Positions 1 through 8,865 of a stretch of DNA of 64,000 nt are shown in pieces. The DNA comes from CAZJHD01 sp964545855 (lineage in GTDB: Bacteria; Planctomycetota; UBA1135; JACQFD01). Made by a program: the position numbers and the translations under genes. The DNA lies in NCBI GenBank assembly GCA_964545855.1, contig CAZJHD010000003.1, positions 131,765 through 195,764 on the forward strand, written 5' to 3'. Below the pieces are notes generated by a model. It ran no database searches and was not told where the DNA came from. It saw only the letters and a list, made by a program, of their open reading frames with translations. How positions within the stretch are numbered: the stretch's first letter is position 1; the number at the start of each line of letters is the position of its first letter.

Positions 1-791
1 TCGGCCCCGGGAGCTTCCTCCGCGACCTCATCGCGAGCGAGCGCGTGCCGACGGAGCGGCTGACGGAGGTCTATCGCCAGGAGGCGGGATCCGGGATCGT
101 CCGCGGCGCCCATCGCATTCTCGCGGGCGAGCTGCCCCATTCCGCGGCGGAGCCGACGGGCGAAGGAGATCTCTTCTTCCTCCCGCGGGAGGATCCCCTC
201 GATGCGCTGAAGACGATCCTCTTCGTCGTCACGCAGCGCATTCCGAGGGCCTACGGGCTGGATCCGCGGACCGACGTGCAGGTGATCTCGCCCATGTACC
301 GCGGCGAAGTGGGCGTCGACCGCCTGAACCGCGAGATCCGCGACCTCCTGAATCCGCGGGGCTCCTCTCTCGGGAGCGGAGAGCGACTCTTCCGCGAGAA
401 CGACCGCGTGATGGTCACGCGCAACGACGCCGGGCGGGAGATCTTCAACGGAGACGTGGGCCGCGTCGTGCGCGTCGACACCTCCCAGAGGACGCTCGCC
501 GTCGACTTCGGCGGACGCACGCTCGACTTCGACGAGAGCCGGCTCTCGGACCTCGTTCCCGCGTGGGCGATCTCCGTCCACCGATCGCAGGGGAGCGAGT
601 ATCCGGCCGTCGTCGTTCCCCTCGTGACGCAGCACTTCGTCATGCTGCGGCGAACGCTCCTGTACACGGCGCTCACGCGAGCGAAGCGCCTCTGCGTGCT
701 CGTGGGATCGCGGCGGGCCCTCGGCGTCGCCGTGCGCGACGCGCGGAGCGAGGATCGCTGGTCGCTGCTGAAGGATCGGCTCCAGGCCTGA
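1..791 (+). CDS. RecD2-like DNA helicase, C-terminal part (5' end outside window)
   Basis: The frame is open from base 3 and ends at 791, giving the last 262 residues of a superfamily 1B helicase. The first visible residues (GPGSFLRDLIASERVP, then RLTEVYRQ) match the helicase core that follows the DEAD-like motif of RecD2/TraA proteins. Further on, DVQVISPMYRGEVG and the nucleotide-contact segment AWAISVHRSQGSEYP (helicase motif V/VI region, UvrD_C_2 domain) are present, and TLLYTALTRAKR is the arginine-finger motif VI. RecD2 enzymes are 5'-3' ATP-dependent helicases acting in repair. There is no sign of recB or recC in the window, so the stand-alone RecD2 type is more likely than a RecBCD subunit. 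The N-terminal part and Walker A motif cannot be seen here. Confidence 0.85.
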   Translation, partial: GPGSFLRDLIASERVPTERLTEVYRQEAGSGIVRGAHRILAGELPHSAAEPTGEGDLFFLPREDPLDALKTILFVVTQRIPRAYGLDPRTDVQVISPMYRGEVGVDRLNREIRDLLNPRGSSLGSGERLFRENDRVMVTRNDAGREIFNGDVGRVVRVDTSQRTLAVDFGGRTLDFDESRLSDLVPAWAISVHRSQGSEYPAVVVPLVTQHFVMLRRTLLYTALTRAKRLCVLVGSRRALGVAVRDARSEDRWSLLKDRLQA

Positions 792-803
792 CGGACCGCG
801 CGT

Positions 804-1343
804 TCAACGCAGGCAGGCGGCCAACCGCTCCTTCACCTCGTCGGCGAACGCGCGGTACTCCTCGGGCATGCCCGCCGAGAGCGACTCGACGTGCATCACC
901 TTCTTCTTCGCGAGACGCTTCCTCTCCTCGGCGGAGAACCCCTCGGCGAGCGAGTCTCCGAGGTTGTCGTAGTTGTCGCAGAGCTTCGCGAGCCGCGCGC
1001 CGAAGGGCGCTGCCGCCACCTGCTCCTTGAAGCGCTTCTCGCGCTCCGCCTCCGGCAGTCGCTGGTCCTTCGTCAAGGCCGCCACCATCCGCGCGACTTC
1101 GTCTCCGAAGCGCTCGGCGATCTCGTCGTAGTCGGCGGAGGTGTCCTCGATCGTGTCGTGGAGGAGCGCCGTGCAGAGCGTCTTCCCGTCCGTCACTCCG
1201 AGCTTCAGGGCGAGCGTCGCGAAGATCCGGAGCGGATGCGCGGCGTAGGGCGTCTTGCCGTCCTTCCGGACCTGCCCGGCGTGCTTGCGCAGGGCGAAGG
1301 CGATGGCTTCGTGGATCTTCTCCAGGGGGAATTCGTCGTTCAT
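804..1343 (-). CDS. HD-domain (p)ppGpp hydrolase-like protein (MESH1 / small alarmone hydrolase type)
   Basis: This 179-residue protein carries the hydrolase signature of the RelA/SpoT superfamily and no synthetase domain. HAGQVRKDGKTPYAAHPLRI supplies the first metal histidine. ALLHDTIEDT is the HD motif with the following ED pair, and AKLCDNYDNL matches the late D-x-x-x-N motif of these hydrolases. The size equals that of MESH1-type single-domain alarmone hydrolases. The reading frame stays open upstream to 1658, but the family homology begins at the methionine at 1343 (MNDEFPLEK), so that start is used. The gene diverges from the thioredoxin-like gene beginning near 1444. The family fit is strong; the true substrate (ppGpp, NADPH or another nucleotide) is not decided by sequence. 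Confidence 0.8.
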   Translation of the reverse strand: MNDEFPLEKIHEAIAFALRKHAGQVRKDGKTPYAAHPLRIFATLALKLGVTDGKTLCTALLHDTIEDTSADYDEIAERFGDEVARMVAALTKDQRLPEAEREKRFKEQVAAAPFGARLAKLCDNYDNLGDSLAEGFSAEERKRLAKKKVMHVESLSAGMPEEYRAFADEVKERLAACLR

Positions 1344-1443
1344 GCCTCGATGATCTCCATTGCCCTCCGGAGCGGGAAGCCGGAGGTTCGCGCGAGAGCG
1401 GAGCGGGATTCTTCGTCCGGTACCTCTCGGATCGACGGGGAGA

Positions 1444-3060
1444 ATGCCGAAGACCGCCACCAGCCCCTGCCCGCGCGTCCCCTCGTCGCGGACCGGTGAA
1501 CCCCTCCTCTTGAGCACCGCATCCCACCGAGCCGAGGTCTGCCTTCGCGCGGCCGCCCTCGTCGTGCCGCTCCTCGTGCTCGTTCCCGTCGCGCAGGGAT
1601 CGCCGGCTCGAGGATCGCTGCCGCAGGGATCGACGGCCCAGGACGCCGTGCGCGCCACGCCGGCGAATCCGATGCCTCTCGGGCCGGCGCCGCCCTTCTC
1701 CTTGCCGTCCGTGCGCGATCTGCGCCTCTACACGCGCGACGACTTCGCCGGGAAGGTCCTGCTCATCGAGATCTGGCGGACCGACTGCGCGCAGTGCCAG
1801 GCCCAGGCCTCCTACGTGCCGGAGCTCCGCGCGAAGTTCGCGAGCCGCGGGTTCGAGATCCTCGGCGTCGCCGACGAGAACCACGATCCGAAGAGCGACC
1901 CCGTCGAGCGGGTCCTCGCCTACGCGGAGTCGAAGGGCTTCTCGCACCCGCTCGTGCTGAACGACGGCGGTGAGTTCCACGCGAGCTACTACCAGCGGAT
2001 CCGCGGCACGCCGAGCTTCTATCTCGTGCGGCGCAACGGGGAGCTCGAGTTCCTGGGTCAGGACGCGGCGCGCCCGGAGTGGCGCGGCGCACTGGAGGCA
2101 CACATCGAGCGTCGTCTCGCGGAGCCCGATCCCGGACCGCTGGAGCCGTCGCTGGAGGTGCGCCCCCTGCCGGACTTCACGCTCGTGTCCCTGCGCGGCG
2201 GCGTCATCCGGCCCGAGGACCTCCAGGGAAAGCCGGCGCTCATCGCGGTGCTGTCTCCTTCGCTCACCAAGCGCCATGGTCCGACGCTCTCCTTGCTCGA
2301 CGCGAAGTACGGCCCCCTCGGACTGCGCGTCATCGGCGTGAACTTCGGACGATTCCGCGAAGTCGCCGCCGACGTCGCCGCGCAGCGCCTCGGCTACGAG
2401 ATCGCCGTGCCCGACATGGAGGCCCAGCAGGCCCTCGTCGGCTCCGACTACATCCCGAAGTTCCTCTTCGTGACGGCCGACGGCCGCGTCCTGAAGGTCG
2501 TCTCGACGGTCTACGGGAAGGAGCGAGGCATCGAGCTCTCCGTCTTCGAGCGCTACGCGGCGCTCCTCGTCGGGAAGGACTCCCGCCTGCCGAGGCTCGT
2601 CGATGCGAGCGCGCGCGCCGTCGATGCGGGCTACCGCCATCCGGAGCTCGGATTCACGATCGAGCCGACGAAGGGCCTCCGTGCCGTGCCCACGACGGAC
2701 GGCTCGAAGGCGAAGTTCGCCGGTGCCGGGACGCAGGACCTGTCGGTTGCGCTCGAGGTGCGGTACGGCACCGGAGCGGAGGGCGCCCAGCGCGTGGCCG
2801 ACGTGCTCGCCGAAGACCTCGACACCCATCGCGTCGAGTCGAAGGGCTGGCAGGAGCTGCACGGACAGCAGGCCCTCGTCGTCCACGAGTCGTGGGGATC
2901 GCCCCTGGGGTCCATGCGCGCGGTGCGCGTCCTCGTGCCGGTGAAGCTCGGCATCTACGTGGTGACGGCCACGGCCTCCTCCGCCGACTGGTCGAAGGAC
3001 GGGAAGGACCTCGAGCGCGCCGCGCTCTCCTTCCGCACGGGGCTCGAGACGGGCGGCTGA
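1444..3060 (+). CDS. Secreted TlpA/redoxin-like protein with two thioredoxin folds
   Basis: The protein has an N-terminal hydrophobic export segment (AAALVVPLLVLVPVAQG) followed by a TlpA-like thioredoxin domain. Its redox motif C-A-Q-C lies at residues 115-118, and a cis-proline region (RIRGTPSFYLVRRNG) follows. A second thioredoxin-like fold from about residue 235 keeps the fold pattern (IPKFLFVTADGRVLK) but has no cysteine pair. About 150 further residues form an unassigned C-terminal domain. The expected role is periplasmic disulfide exchange or cytochrome-maturation-like chemistry in the first domain only. The start is uncertain: TTG at 1510 would put the hydrophobic segment at a more usual distance from the N terminus. 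The next gene encodes a paralogue with the same layout. Confidence 0.75.
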   Translation: MPKTATSPCPRVPSSRTGEPLLLSTASHRAEVCLRAAALVVPLLVLVPVAQGSPARGSLPQGSTAQDAVRATPANPMPLGPAPPFSLPSVRDLRLYTRDDFAGKVLLIEIWRTDCAQCQAQASYVPELRAKFASRGFEILGVADENHDPKSDPVERVLAYAESKGFSHPLVLNDGGEFHASYYQRIRGTPSFYLVRRNGELEFLGQDAARPEWRGALEAHIERRLAEPDPGPLEPSLEVRPLPDFTLVSLRGGVIRPEDLQGKPALIAVLSPSLTKRHGPTLSLLDAKYGPLGLRVIGVNFGRFREVAADVAAQRLGYEIAVPDMEAQQALVGSDYIPKFLFVTADGRVLKVVSTVYGKERGIELSVFERYAALLVGKDSRLPRLVDASARAVDAGYRHPELGFTIEPTKGLRAVPTTDGSKAKFAGAGTQDLSVALEVRYGTGAEGAQRVADVLAEDLDTHRVESKGWQELHGQQALVVHESWGSPLGSMRAVRVLVPVKLGIYVVTATASSADWSKDGKDLERAALSFRTGLETGG

Positions 3061-3133
3061 CGGCGGCCGCCGGGCGCGGGCGCGGCTCAACACGGGGCCT
3101 CCGAATGGTCGAAAGACGACCGTGGAGGCTCTC

Positions 3134-4543
3134 ATGGTCCATCTCGGCTCCCTCGCGTCCCTCGCACTCGTTGTCCTGCTCGGCGACGACCCGGCTCCCG
3201 CGCCGGCGCCGCAGCTCGCTTTCACGCTCCCTTCGGCGCGAGAGCCGGGGCTGCTCTCGCCGCAGCAGTTCGCGGGGAAGGTCCTCTACGTCCAGGTGAC
3301 GCGCACGAGCTGTCCGGGCTGCGCCGCGCAGGCCGGAGCGGTGCGCGACCTCCGCGCCCGCTTCGCGAGCCGAGGATTCGAGGTGCTGACGGTCTACGAC
3401 GAAGGACCGAACGCCGGCGACGATCCCGTGGCGCGCGTGCGCGCGGACGCCGACCAGAAGGGCTACGCGCATCCGATCGCGCTCAACGACGGCGGCGAGT
3501 TCCACGGGGCCTACTACGCGCACATCGGCGGCACCCCGAGCGCCTTCCTCGTCTCGCGATCGGGCATGGCCTTCGATCTCGGGCTCGATCCCCTCGGCGC
3601 CGCATCGAGCGCCGCCACCTTCGCGAAGGTCGAGGAGCTCCTCGCGTCGCCGTCGCCGGCGGAAGGACCTCCACCGATCGCGCGGTTCCCGCTGCAGCCC
3701 TTCTCGCTCCTCTCGTTCTCGAAGGGAGTGATCCGCTCCACCGATTTCACGGGACGCCCCACGCTCCTCGCGGCCTGGATCCCCGGACCGCTCATGGAGC
3801 GGCTCGGCCCTTCCCTGGAGCAGGTGCATCGGGTGCACGGCGACCGCGTGCGCGTCGTCGCCGTGACCTTCGGAGACTTCGACCGCGTCGCCGCCGATGC
3901 GTCGCGTCTCTGCCCGAGCATCGAGCTCGCCGCGCCCGACGGCCGGACGATCGAGGCGCTCGCGCTGCAGCGGCTCCCGCAGGTCGTCTTCCTCGATGCC
4001 CACGGGCTCGTCGCGAAGAGGATCGACACGCTCTACGGCGCGTCCGGCATCGAGGCGGCGCTCTTCGACCGCATCGCCGCCGCCCTCGTGGCGGAGACCG
4101 CGGTCGCGCCCGTCTCCCCGGGAGCCGCCGCCCTCCGCACGGTGCGTGACGACGCAACGGGATTCGTCTTCGAGCTGCCGGAGGGCTTCGCGCCCGCCGC
4201 GCCGGCCGATGGCGCGCACACCGAGTACGCCCATGCGAACGCGCGCATCCGCACGCTCGTCCACGAATCGCTCTCGGGCGCCGACGGCATGGCGGCGCTG
4301 CGCCGCGACCTCGCGACGCGGCTCGCCGGCTACCGCGTCGAGGGCGAGGAGACGCTCCCCGGAGGCGCCGTGCTGATGCGCGAGGGCTGGAGCGCCGACG
4401 GAGCGCCGCTCCGCGGTCTCCGCGTGCTCGTGCCGACGCCGAAGGGTCTCGTGGAGGTGCACGCCTTCGCGCCCGCGCCGGAGTTCGGCGCCTTCGAGCC
4501 GGGGCTGCGCAGCAGCGCCACCTCCGTCCGCGTCGAGCGCTGA
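3134..4543 (+). CDS. Secreted TlpA/redoxin-like protein, paralogue of the preceding gene
   Basis: This 469-residue protein repeats the layout of its upstream neighbour. It has a short signal-like N terminus, then a thioredoxin fold with C-P-G-C at residues 60-63 and a cis-Pro segment (HIGGTPSAFLVSRSG). A second thioredoxin-like fold without cysteines (QRLPQVVFLDAHGLVAKR) and a C-terminal domain of about 140 residues follow. ATG at 3134 is preferred over GTG at 3122 because GGAGG (3124-3128) sits five bases before it. The shared phrase LNDGGEFH plus A-YY shows that the two genes arose by tandem duplication. The precise redox partner cannot be told. Confidence 0.78.
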   Translation: MVHLGSLASLALVVLLGDDPAPAPAPQLAFTLPSAREPGLLSPQQFAGKVLYVQVTRTSCPGCAAQAGAVRDLRARFASRGFEVLTVYDEGPNAGDDPVARVRADADQKGYAHPIALNDGGEFHGAYYAHIGGTPSAFLVSRSGMAFDLGLDPLGAASSAATFAKVEELLASPSPAEGPPPIARFPLQPFSLLSFSKGVIRSTDFTGRPTLLAAWIPGPLMERLGPSLEQVHRVHGDRVRVVAVTFGDFDRVAADASRLCPSIELAAPDGRTIEALALQRLPQVVFLDAHGLVAKRIDTLYGASGIEAALFDRIAAALVAETAVAPVSPGAAALRTVRDDATGFVFELPEGFAPAAPADGAHTEYAHANARIRTLVHESLSGADGMAALRRDLATRLAGYRVEGEETLPGGAVLMREGWSADGAPLRGLRVLVPTPKGLVEVHAFAPAPEFGAFEPGLRSSATSVRVER

Positions 4544-4555
4544 GCGGCGCGTCGC

Positions 4556-4576
4556 GCGCGGAGACTCACTCCGCGC
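4556..4576. terminator. Hairpin between converging genes
   Basis: A perfect 8-bp inverted repeat (GCGCGGAG / CTCCGCGC) has a 5-base loop. It lies between the end of the thioredoxin-like gene (4543) and the stop of rarA (4566-4568), which is in the loop. It could act as a terminator for both genes, but neither side has a clear T-run, so this is a structural call only. Confidence 0.35.
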
Positions 4577-5924
4577 TCCGATTCCGCCGGCGCAGCTCCT
4601 CGATCTCCTTCAGGCGCTCTCCGAGTCGCTTCTCCAGGCCGCGATCCGTCGGCTCGTAGTAGCGCCGGCCGCGCAGCCGCTCCGGGAGGCAGTCGATCCC
4701 GCCGACGCCGCCCTCGTGGTCGTGGGCGTAGCGGTAGCCCGCGGCGTAGCCCGCCTCGCGCATGAGCCCGGTCACGGCGTTCCGCAGGTGCAGCGGAACA
4801 GGGTCGGCGGCGAGGCGCTCCAGGTCGTCGCGCACGGCCTTCTCGGCGCGATAGGCGGCGTTGCTCTTCGGCGCGAGCGCGAGGTAGATCGCCGCCTCGA
4901 CGAGGGCGAGGTGACCCTCCGGCGCGCCGAGGAAGTCGAAGGCCTCCTTCGCGCGGAGCGCCACGGCGAGGGCTCCCGGATCGGCGAGCCCCACGTCCTC
5001 GCTCGCCATGCGCACGAGGCGGCGCGCCACGAAGAGCGCGTCCTCGCCGCTCTCGATCATGCGCAGGCACCAGTAGGCCGACGCGTCGGGGTCGCTCTCG
5101 CGCACCGACTTGTGCAGCGCCGAGATCAGGTTGAAGTGCTCCTCGCCGGCCCGGTCGTAGAGGAGCGCCTTCTTCTGGAGCGCCTCCTGCACCGCCCCGT
5201 CGTCGATGCGCGGACGGCCGTCGTCGCCGAGGCGCGCGTGCGCGGAGGCCGCCTCCAGGGCGCCGAGGGCGCGTCGGGCGTCACCGCTCGCGAAGTGCGC
5301 GATGCGCTCGAGGGCCGAGTCGTCGGCCGCGATCCCGCGGGCGCCGAGACCGCGCTCGCGGTCGGCGAGCGCCCGCCGCAGCAGCGTCTGCAGGTCCTCC
5401 ACCGAGAGTGGCTCCAGAGCGAGCACCTGGGATCGCGACAGCAGCGCGCCGACGATCTCGAAGGACGGGTTCTCCGTCGTGGCTCCGATGAGGACGACGT
5501 CGCCGCGCTCCACGTAGGGCAGGAAGGCGTCCTGCTGCGCGCGGTTGAACCGGTGGATCTCGTCGACGAAGAGCAGCGTGCGCGCGCCGCCGCGCCGGCG
5601 CGAGCTCTCGGCCTCCGCCATCACGGCCTTCACCTCCTTGATGCCCGCGAGCACGGCCGAGAAGGGCACGAAGGCGAGGCCGCTCGCGCGGGCGACCAGG
5701 CGCGCGAGGGTCGTCTTCCCCGTCCCCGGCGGTCCCCAGAGCACGAGGCTCCGGAGCCGTCCGCTCTCGAGGGCGCTCCGCAGCACCTTTCCTTGGCCGA
5801 CGAGGTGCTGCTGGCCCACCACCTCGTCGAGAGTGCGCGGCCGCATCCGGTCCGCGAGGGGCGCGTCCGCGGCGGGCTCCGCCGGAGCGGTCTCGCGGGG
5901 CTCGGGGAAGAGGCCGCCCTCCAT
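4566..5924 (-). CDS. rarA: Replication-associated recombination protein A (AAA+ ATPase)
   Basis: The 452-residue length and motifs match RarA/MgsA (YcaJ), a clamp-loader-like AAA+ ATPase acting at stalled replication forks. Visible features are PLADRMRPRTLDEVVGQQHL near the N terminus, the Walker A GPPGTGKT at residues 64-71, and the Walker B FVDEIHRFN around residue 120. Sensor 1 (GATTENPSF) is present, and the C-terminal tetramerisation region contains HLRNAVTGLM and YRYAHDHEGG. RarA interacts with SSB and the replisome. The gene is followed upstream, 6 bp away on the same strand, by a small membrane protein gene, suggesting one transcript. No missing catalytic residue is apparent. Confidence 0.95.
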   Translation of the reverse strand: MEGGLFPEPRETAPAEPAADAPLADRMRPRTLDEVVGQQHLVGQGKVLRSALESGRLRSLVLWGPPGTGKTTLARLVARASGLAFVPFSAVLAGIKEVKAVMAEAESSRRRGGARTLLFVDEIHRFNRAQQDAFLPYVERGDVVLIGATTENPSFEIVGALLSRSQVLALEPLSVEDLQTLLRRALADRERGLGARGIAADDSALERIAHFASGDARRALGALEAASAHARLGDDGRPRIDDGAVQEALQKKALLYDRAGEEHFNLISALHKSVRESDPDASAYWCLRMIESGEDALFVARRLVRMASEDVGLADPGALAVALRAKEAFDFLGAPEGHLALVEAAIYLALAPKSNAAYRAEKAVRDDLERLAADPVPLHLRNAVTGLMREAGYAAGYRYAHDHEGGVGGIDCLPERLRGRRYYEPTDRGLEKRLGERLKEIEELRRRNRSAE

Positions 5925-5930
5925 GTCCGC

Positions 5931-6551
5931 CTACTTCCCGCCCCCGGCCGCGGCGACGAGCTCGGAGAACGTGATCTCGTCGTAGCGCAGACCCGAGACC
6001 TCCATCTCGACGTCGGGTGCGCCGCCGAGGACGCGCTCGAAGAGGTCCATCGCTCCCGCCGCGACGCGGACGAGGTCGCGCGGAGGCGGATACCGGAGCT
6101 GGAACCGATCGAGATCGGCGCCGGGCTCGCGGAAGGCCTCCATCTCCTCGGCGGCCGCCCGCGCGCCGATGGCGCCGACGGCGTCGGACGCGTCGAGCAC
6201 GAGTGCGTCATCCTCGTGGAAGACGCGGAGCTCGAAGGGCGCGATCGACGCCGATCGGAAGACGAAGCGGTGCGGCGCGCCGGCCGATTCCACGACGCCG
6301 AGGCGCGACTGGAGGAACACGTCGCGCGACGCGTAGGAGAGCGAGGAGTTCAGCTCGAAGACCCGGCGGATCGCGCGGCCGAAGCGCCCCCAGGCGACGA
6401 CGCCGAACCCGACGACCGTCGCGGCCGTGACGAGCCAGAGGACGAGACCCGCCTTCCCGCCGATCGCCATGAAGGGAGGCTTCGCCCGGGGTGGCTTCAA
6501 GTTGTGCGGAAGCTGCCGGGGCGCCGGCTTGGGAGCGGAGGGAGCGGTCAT
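5931..6551 (-). CDS. Hypothetical single-pass membrane protein
   Basis: I do not recognise a family for this 206-residue protein. It has a proline-rich, basic N terminus of about 30 residues and one clear transmembrane helix (residues about 33-53, AGLVLWLVTAATVVGFGVVAW). The soluble remainder of about 150 residues has no cysteine and no catalytic motif. The positive-inside rule suggests the long C-terminal part is outside the cytoplasm. Its stop lies 6 bp before rarA on the same strand, so it is probably co-transcribed with rarA. The neighbouring oxidoreductase is divergent. Confidence 0.6.
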   Translation of the reverse strand: MTAPSAPKPAPRQLPHNLKPPRAKPPFMAIGGKAGLVLWLVTAATVVGFGVVAWGRFGRAIRRVFELNSSLSYASRDVFLQSRLGVVESAGAPHRFVFRSASIAPFELRVFHEDDALVLDASDAVGAIGARAAAEEMEAFREPGADLDRFQLRYPPPRDLVRVAAGAMDLFERVLGGAPDVEMEVSGLRYDEITFSELVAAAGGGK

Positions 6552-6642
6552 GGGAGGAGCCTACGCGGAGACCGCGTCGCGCGGACACCGTGCGCAGGGC
6601 CATGCCTTGCGCCCCGAGGGACCGGTCCATCGAATGGGAGCG

Positions 6643-8865
6643 ATGACCGGCGAGACGCACCACGGCTGGCGGAACCTCGTGCCCTTCGGGCTCCTCTCGG
6701 AGAAGCCGCGGCACCTCCGCGAGATGGCGCAGGTGGCCTGGGAGAACCGTGATCAGCTCGGCTACGCGTGGCGCATCCTCCGCGACGGCGTCTGCGACGG
6801 GTGCTCGCTCGGCCCCCGCGGGCTCCGCGACGACGTGATCGAGGGCACGCACCTCTGCACCACGCGCCTGCGGCTGCTGCGTCTCAACACCATGCCGGCC
6901 TTCTCCGAGGCGGCGGTCGCCGACGTGGAGCGGCTGCGCCAGCTCACGAACGCCGAGCTGCAGGCTCTCGGGCGCGTGCCGTTCCCGCTGCGGCGGCGCC
7001 GCGGCGAGCGCGGCTTCCAGCGCATCTCCTGGGACGAGGCGCTCGACGACGCGGCGCGCGCGATCCGAGCGATGGCGCCCGAGCGGCTCGGCTTCTTCGC
7101 CACGTCGCGCGGGATCGGCAACGAGGCCTACTACGTCTTCCAGAAGGCGGCGCGGCTGCTCGGCAGCAACCACGTCGATCTCTGCGCGCGCCTCTGCCAC
7201 GCGGCGACGGTGGCGGGCTTGAAGGACACGATCGGCGTCGGCGCGCCCACCTGCTCGCTCTCGGACTTCATCGGCACCGACCTGCTGGTGCTCCATGGCA
7301 CCGACCTCGCGAACAACCAGCCCGTCAGCACCAAGTACATGGTGAAGGCGAAGGAGGCGGGCACCCGCATCGTCGTCGTGAATCCGTACCGCGAGCCGGG
7401 TCTCGAGCGCTACTGGGTGCCGTCGCTGCCGGTGTCGGCGGTCTTCGGGACGAAGCTGCAGGACGACTTCTTCCAGGTGCGCATCGGCGGCGACATCGCG
7501 TTCCTGAACGGCGTGCTCAAGTCGCTCGTCGAGAAGGACGCCGTCGACCGAGCCTTCGTCGACGCCCACACGACGGGCTTCGCCGAGGCCGAGGCCTTCG
7601 TCGCGCGAACGCCCTGGGAGCGGATCGAGCGCGAGAGCGGTCTCGCGCGCGGCGAGATCGAGCGCTTCGCGTCGATCTACGCGAAGGCCCGCACGGCCGT
7701 GTTCGTCTACTCCATGGGCCTCACGCAGCACCGCTTCGGCGTGCAGAACGTCGTCGCGCTCGTGAACGTCGTGCTCGCGCGCGGGATGATCGGCCGCCCG
7801 AAGTGCGGGATCATGCCGATCCGCGGCCACAGCGGCGTGCAGGGCGGCGGCGAGATGGCCGTCGATCCGACGAAGTTCCCCGGCGCCGGCGCCATCGGCG
7901 AGGAGAGCGCGGCGCGGATGGCGAAGGCCTGGGGCGCGCCCGTGCCCGCGTGGCGCGGACACCGTACGCCCGAGCTCGTCGACGCCTGTGGGCGCGGCGA
8001 GATCGACCTCCTCTACTCCATCGGCGGGAACCTCCTCTCGACGATGCCCGACCCGCGCTTCGTCGAGCACGCGATGTCGCTCCTGAAGCTGCGGATCCAC
8101 CAGGACATCGTGATGAACACGTCGACGCTCCTCGACGCGGGGGAGACGGTGCTCGTGCTCCCGGCGCAGACGCGCTACGAGCATGCCGGCGGCATCACCT
8201 CGACCAACACCGAGAGGCGGATCCGTTTCTCGCCGGAGATCCCGGGGCCGCGCATCGCCGAGGCGAAGTCGGAGTGGGAGATCCCGGCGCTCGTCGCCAC
8301 CCGCGCGCGTCCCGAGCTCGCCCGCGCGTTGTCGTACTCCTCGACGCGCGCGATCCGCGAGGAGATCGCCCGTGTCGTGCCGCTCTACGCCGGCGTCGAG
8401 AAGCTCGAGAAGGCGGGCGACTGGGTGCAGTGGGGCGGAGCCCAGCTCTGCGTCGACGGACGGTTCGCGGGCATGCCCGGCGAGAAGGCCGCCTTCCGCA
8501 GCGTCGAGCCGCCGCGCGTGGACGTGCCCGAGGGAAAGCTCTACCTCACGACGCGGCGCGGGAAGCAGTTCAACTCCATGGTCTACGACGAGGCCGATCC
8601 GCTCTCGGGCGCCGTCTCCCGCGACCAGGTGTTCCTCCATCCCGTCGACGCGAAGGCGCGCGGGATCGCCGACGGCGATGCCATCGAGCTGCGGTCCGAG
8701 ACGGGGACGCTCCGGGCGCGCGCGCGCCTCGCGGACGTGCGTCCTGGAAACGTCGTCGCGCAGTGGCCCGAGGCGAACGTCCTCATCGAGCGGCGCATCG
8801 ACCCGGTCTCCGGCGAGCCCGACTACAACGCCGTCGTGAGCCTCGAGAAGCTCGTCGCCCCGTGA
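6643..8865 (+). CDS. FdhF/YdeP-family molybdopterin oxidoreductase
   Basis: This protein of about 740 residues is a formate-dehydrogenase-alpha-like molybdopterin enzyme. The N-terminal cluster region GVCDGCSLGPRGLR with C51 and C54, then HLCTTRLRLLRLNTM with C72, is typical of the FdhF/YdeP branch. YYVFQKAARLLGSNHVDLC and DLLVLHGTDLANNQP are molybdopterin-contact segments, and the C-terminal part (LYLTTRRGKQFNSM) is the MoCo-dinucleotide-binding barrel. Members act on formate-like or unknown substrates; E. coli YdeP is linked to acid tolerance, and the substrate here is not known. ATG at 6634 is an alternative start; upstream codons in frame overlap the divergent membrane gene. The stop overlaps the next gene (GTGA), so both are translated together. 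Confidence 0.88.
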   Translation: MTGETHHGWRNLVPFGLLSEKPRHLREMAQVAWENRDQLGYAWRILRDGVCDGCSLGPRGLRDDVIEGTHLCTTRLRLLRLNTMPAFSEAAVADVERLRQLTNAELQALGRVPFPLRRRRGERGFQRISWDEALDDAARAIRAMAPERLGFFATSRGIGNEAYYVFQKAARLLGSNHVDLCARLCHAATVAGLKDTIGVGAPTCSLSDFIGTDLLVLHGTDLANNQPVSTKYMVKAKEAGTRIVVVNPYREPGLERYWVPSLPVSAVFGTKLQDDFFQVRIGGDIAFLNGVLKSLVEKDAVDRAFVDAHTTGFAEAEAFVARTPWERIERESGLARGEIERFASIYAKARTAVFVYSMGLTQHRFGVQNVVALVNVVLARGMIGRPKCGIMPIRGHSGVQGGGEMAVDPTKFPGAGAIGEESAARMAKAWGAPVPAWRGHRTPELVDACGRGEIDLLYSIGGNLLSTMPDPRFVEHAMSLLKLRIHQDIVMNTSTLLDAGETVLVLPAQTRYEHAGGITSTNTERRIRFSPEIPGPRIAEAKSEWEIPALVATRARPELARALSYSSTRAIREEIARVVPLYAGVEKLEKAGDWVQWGGAQLCVDGRFAGMPGEKAAFRSVEPPRVDVPEGKLYLTTRRGKQFNSMVYDEADPLSGAVSRDQVFLHPVDAKARGIADGDAIELRSETGTLRARARLADVRPGNVVAQWPEANVLIERRIDPVSGEPDYNAVVSLEKLVAP

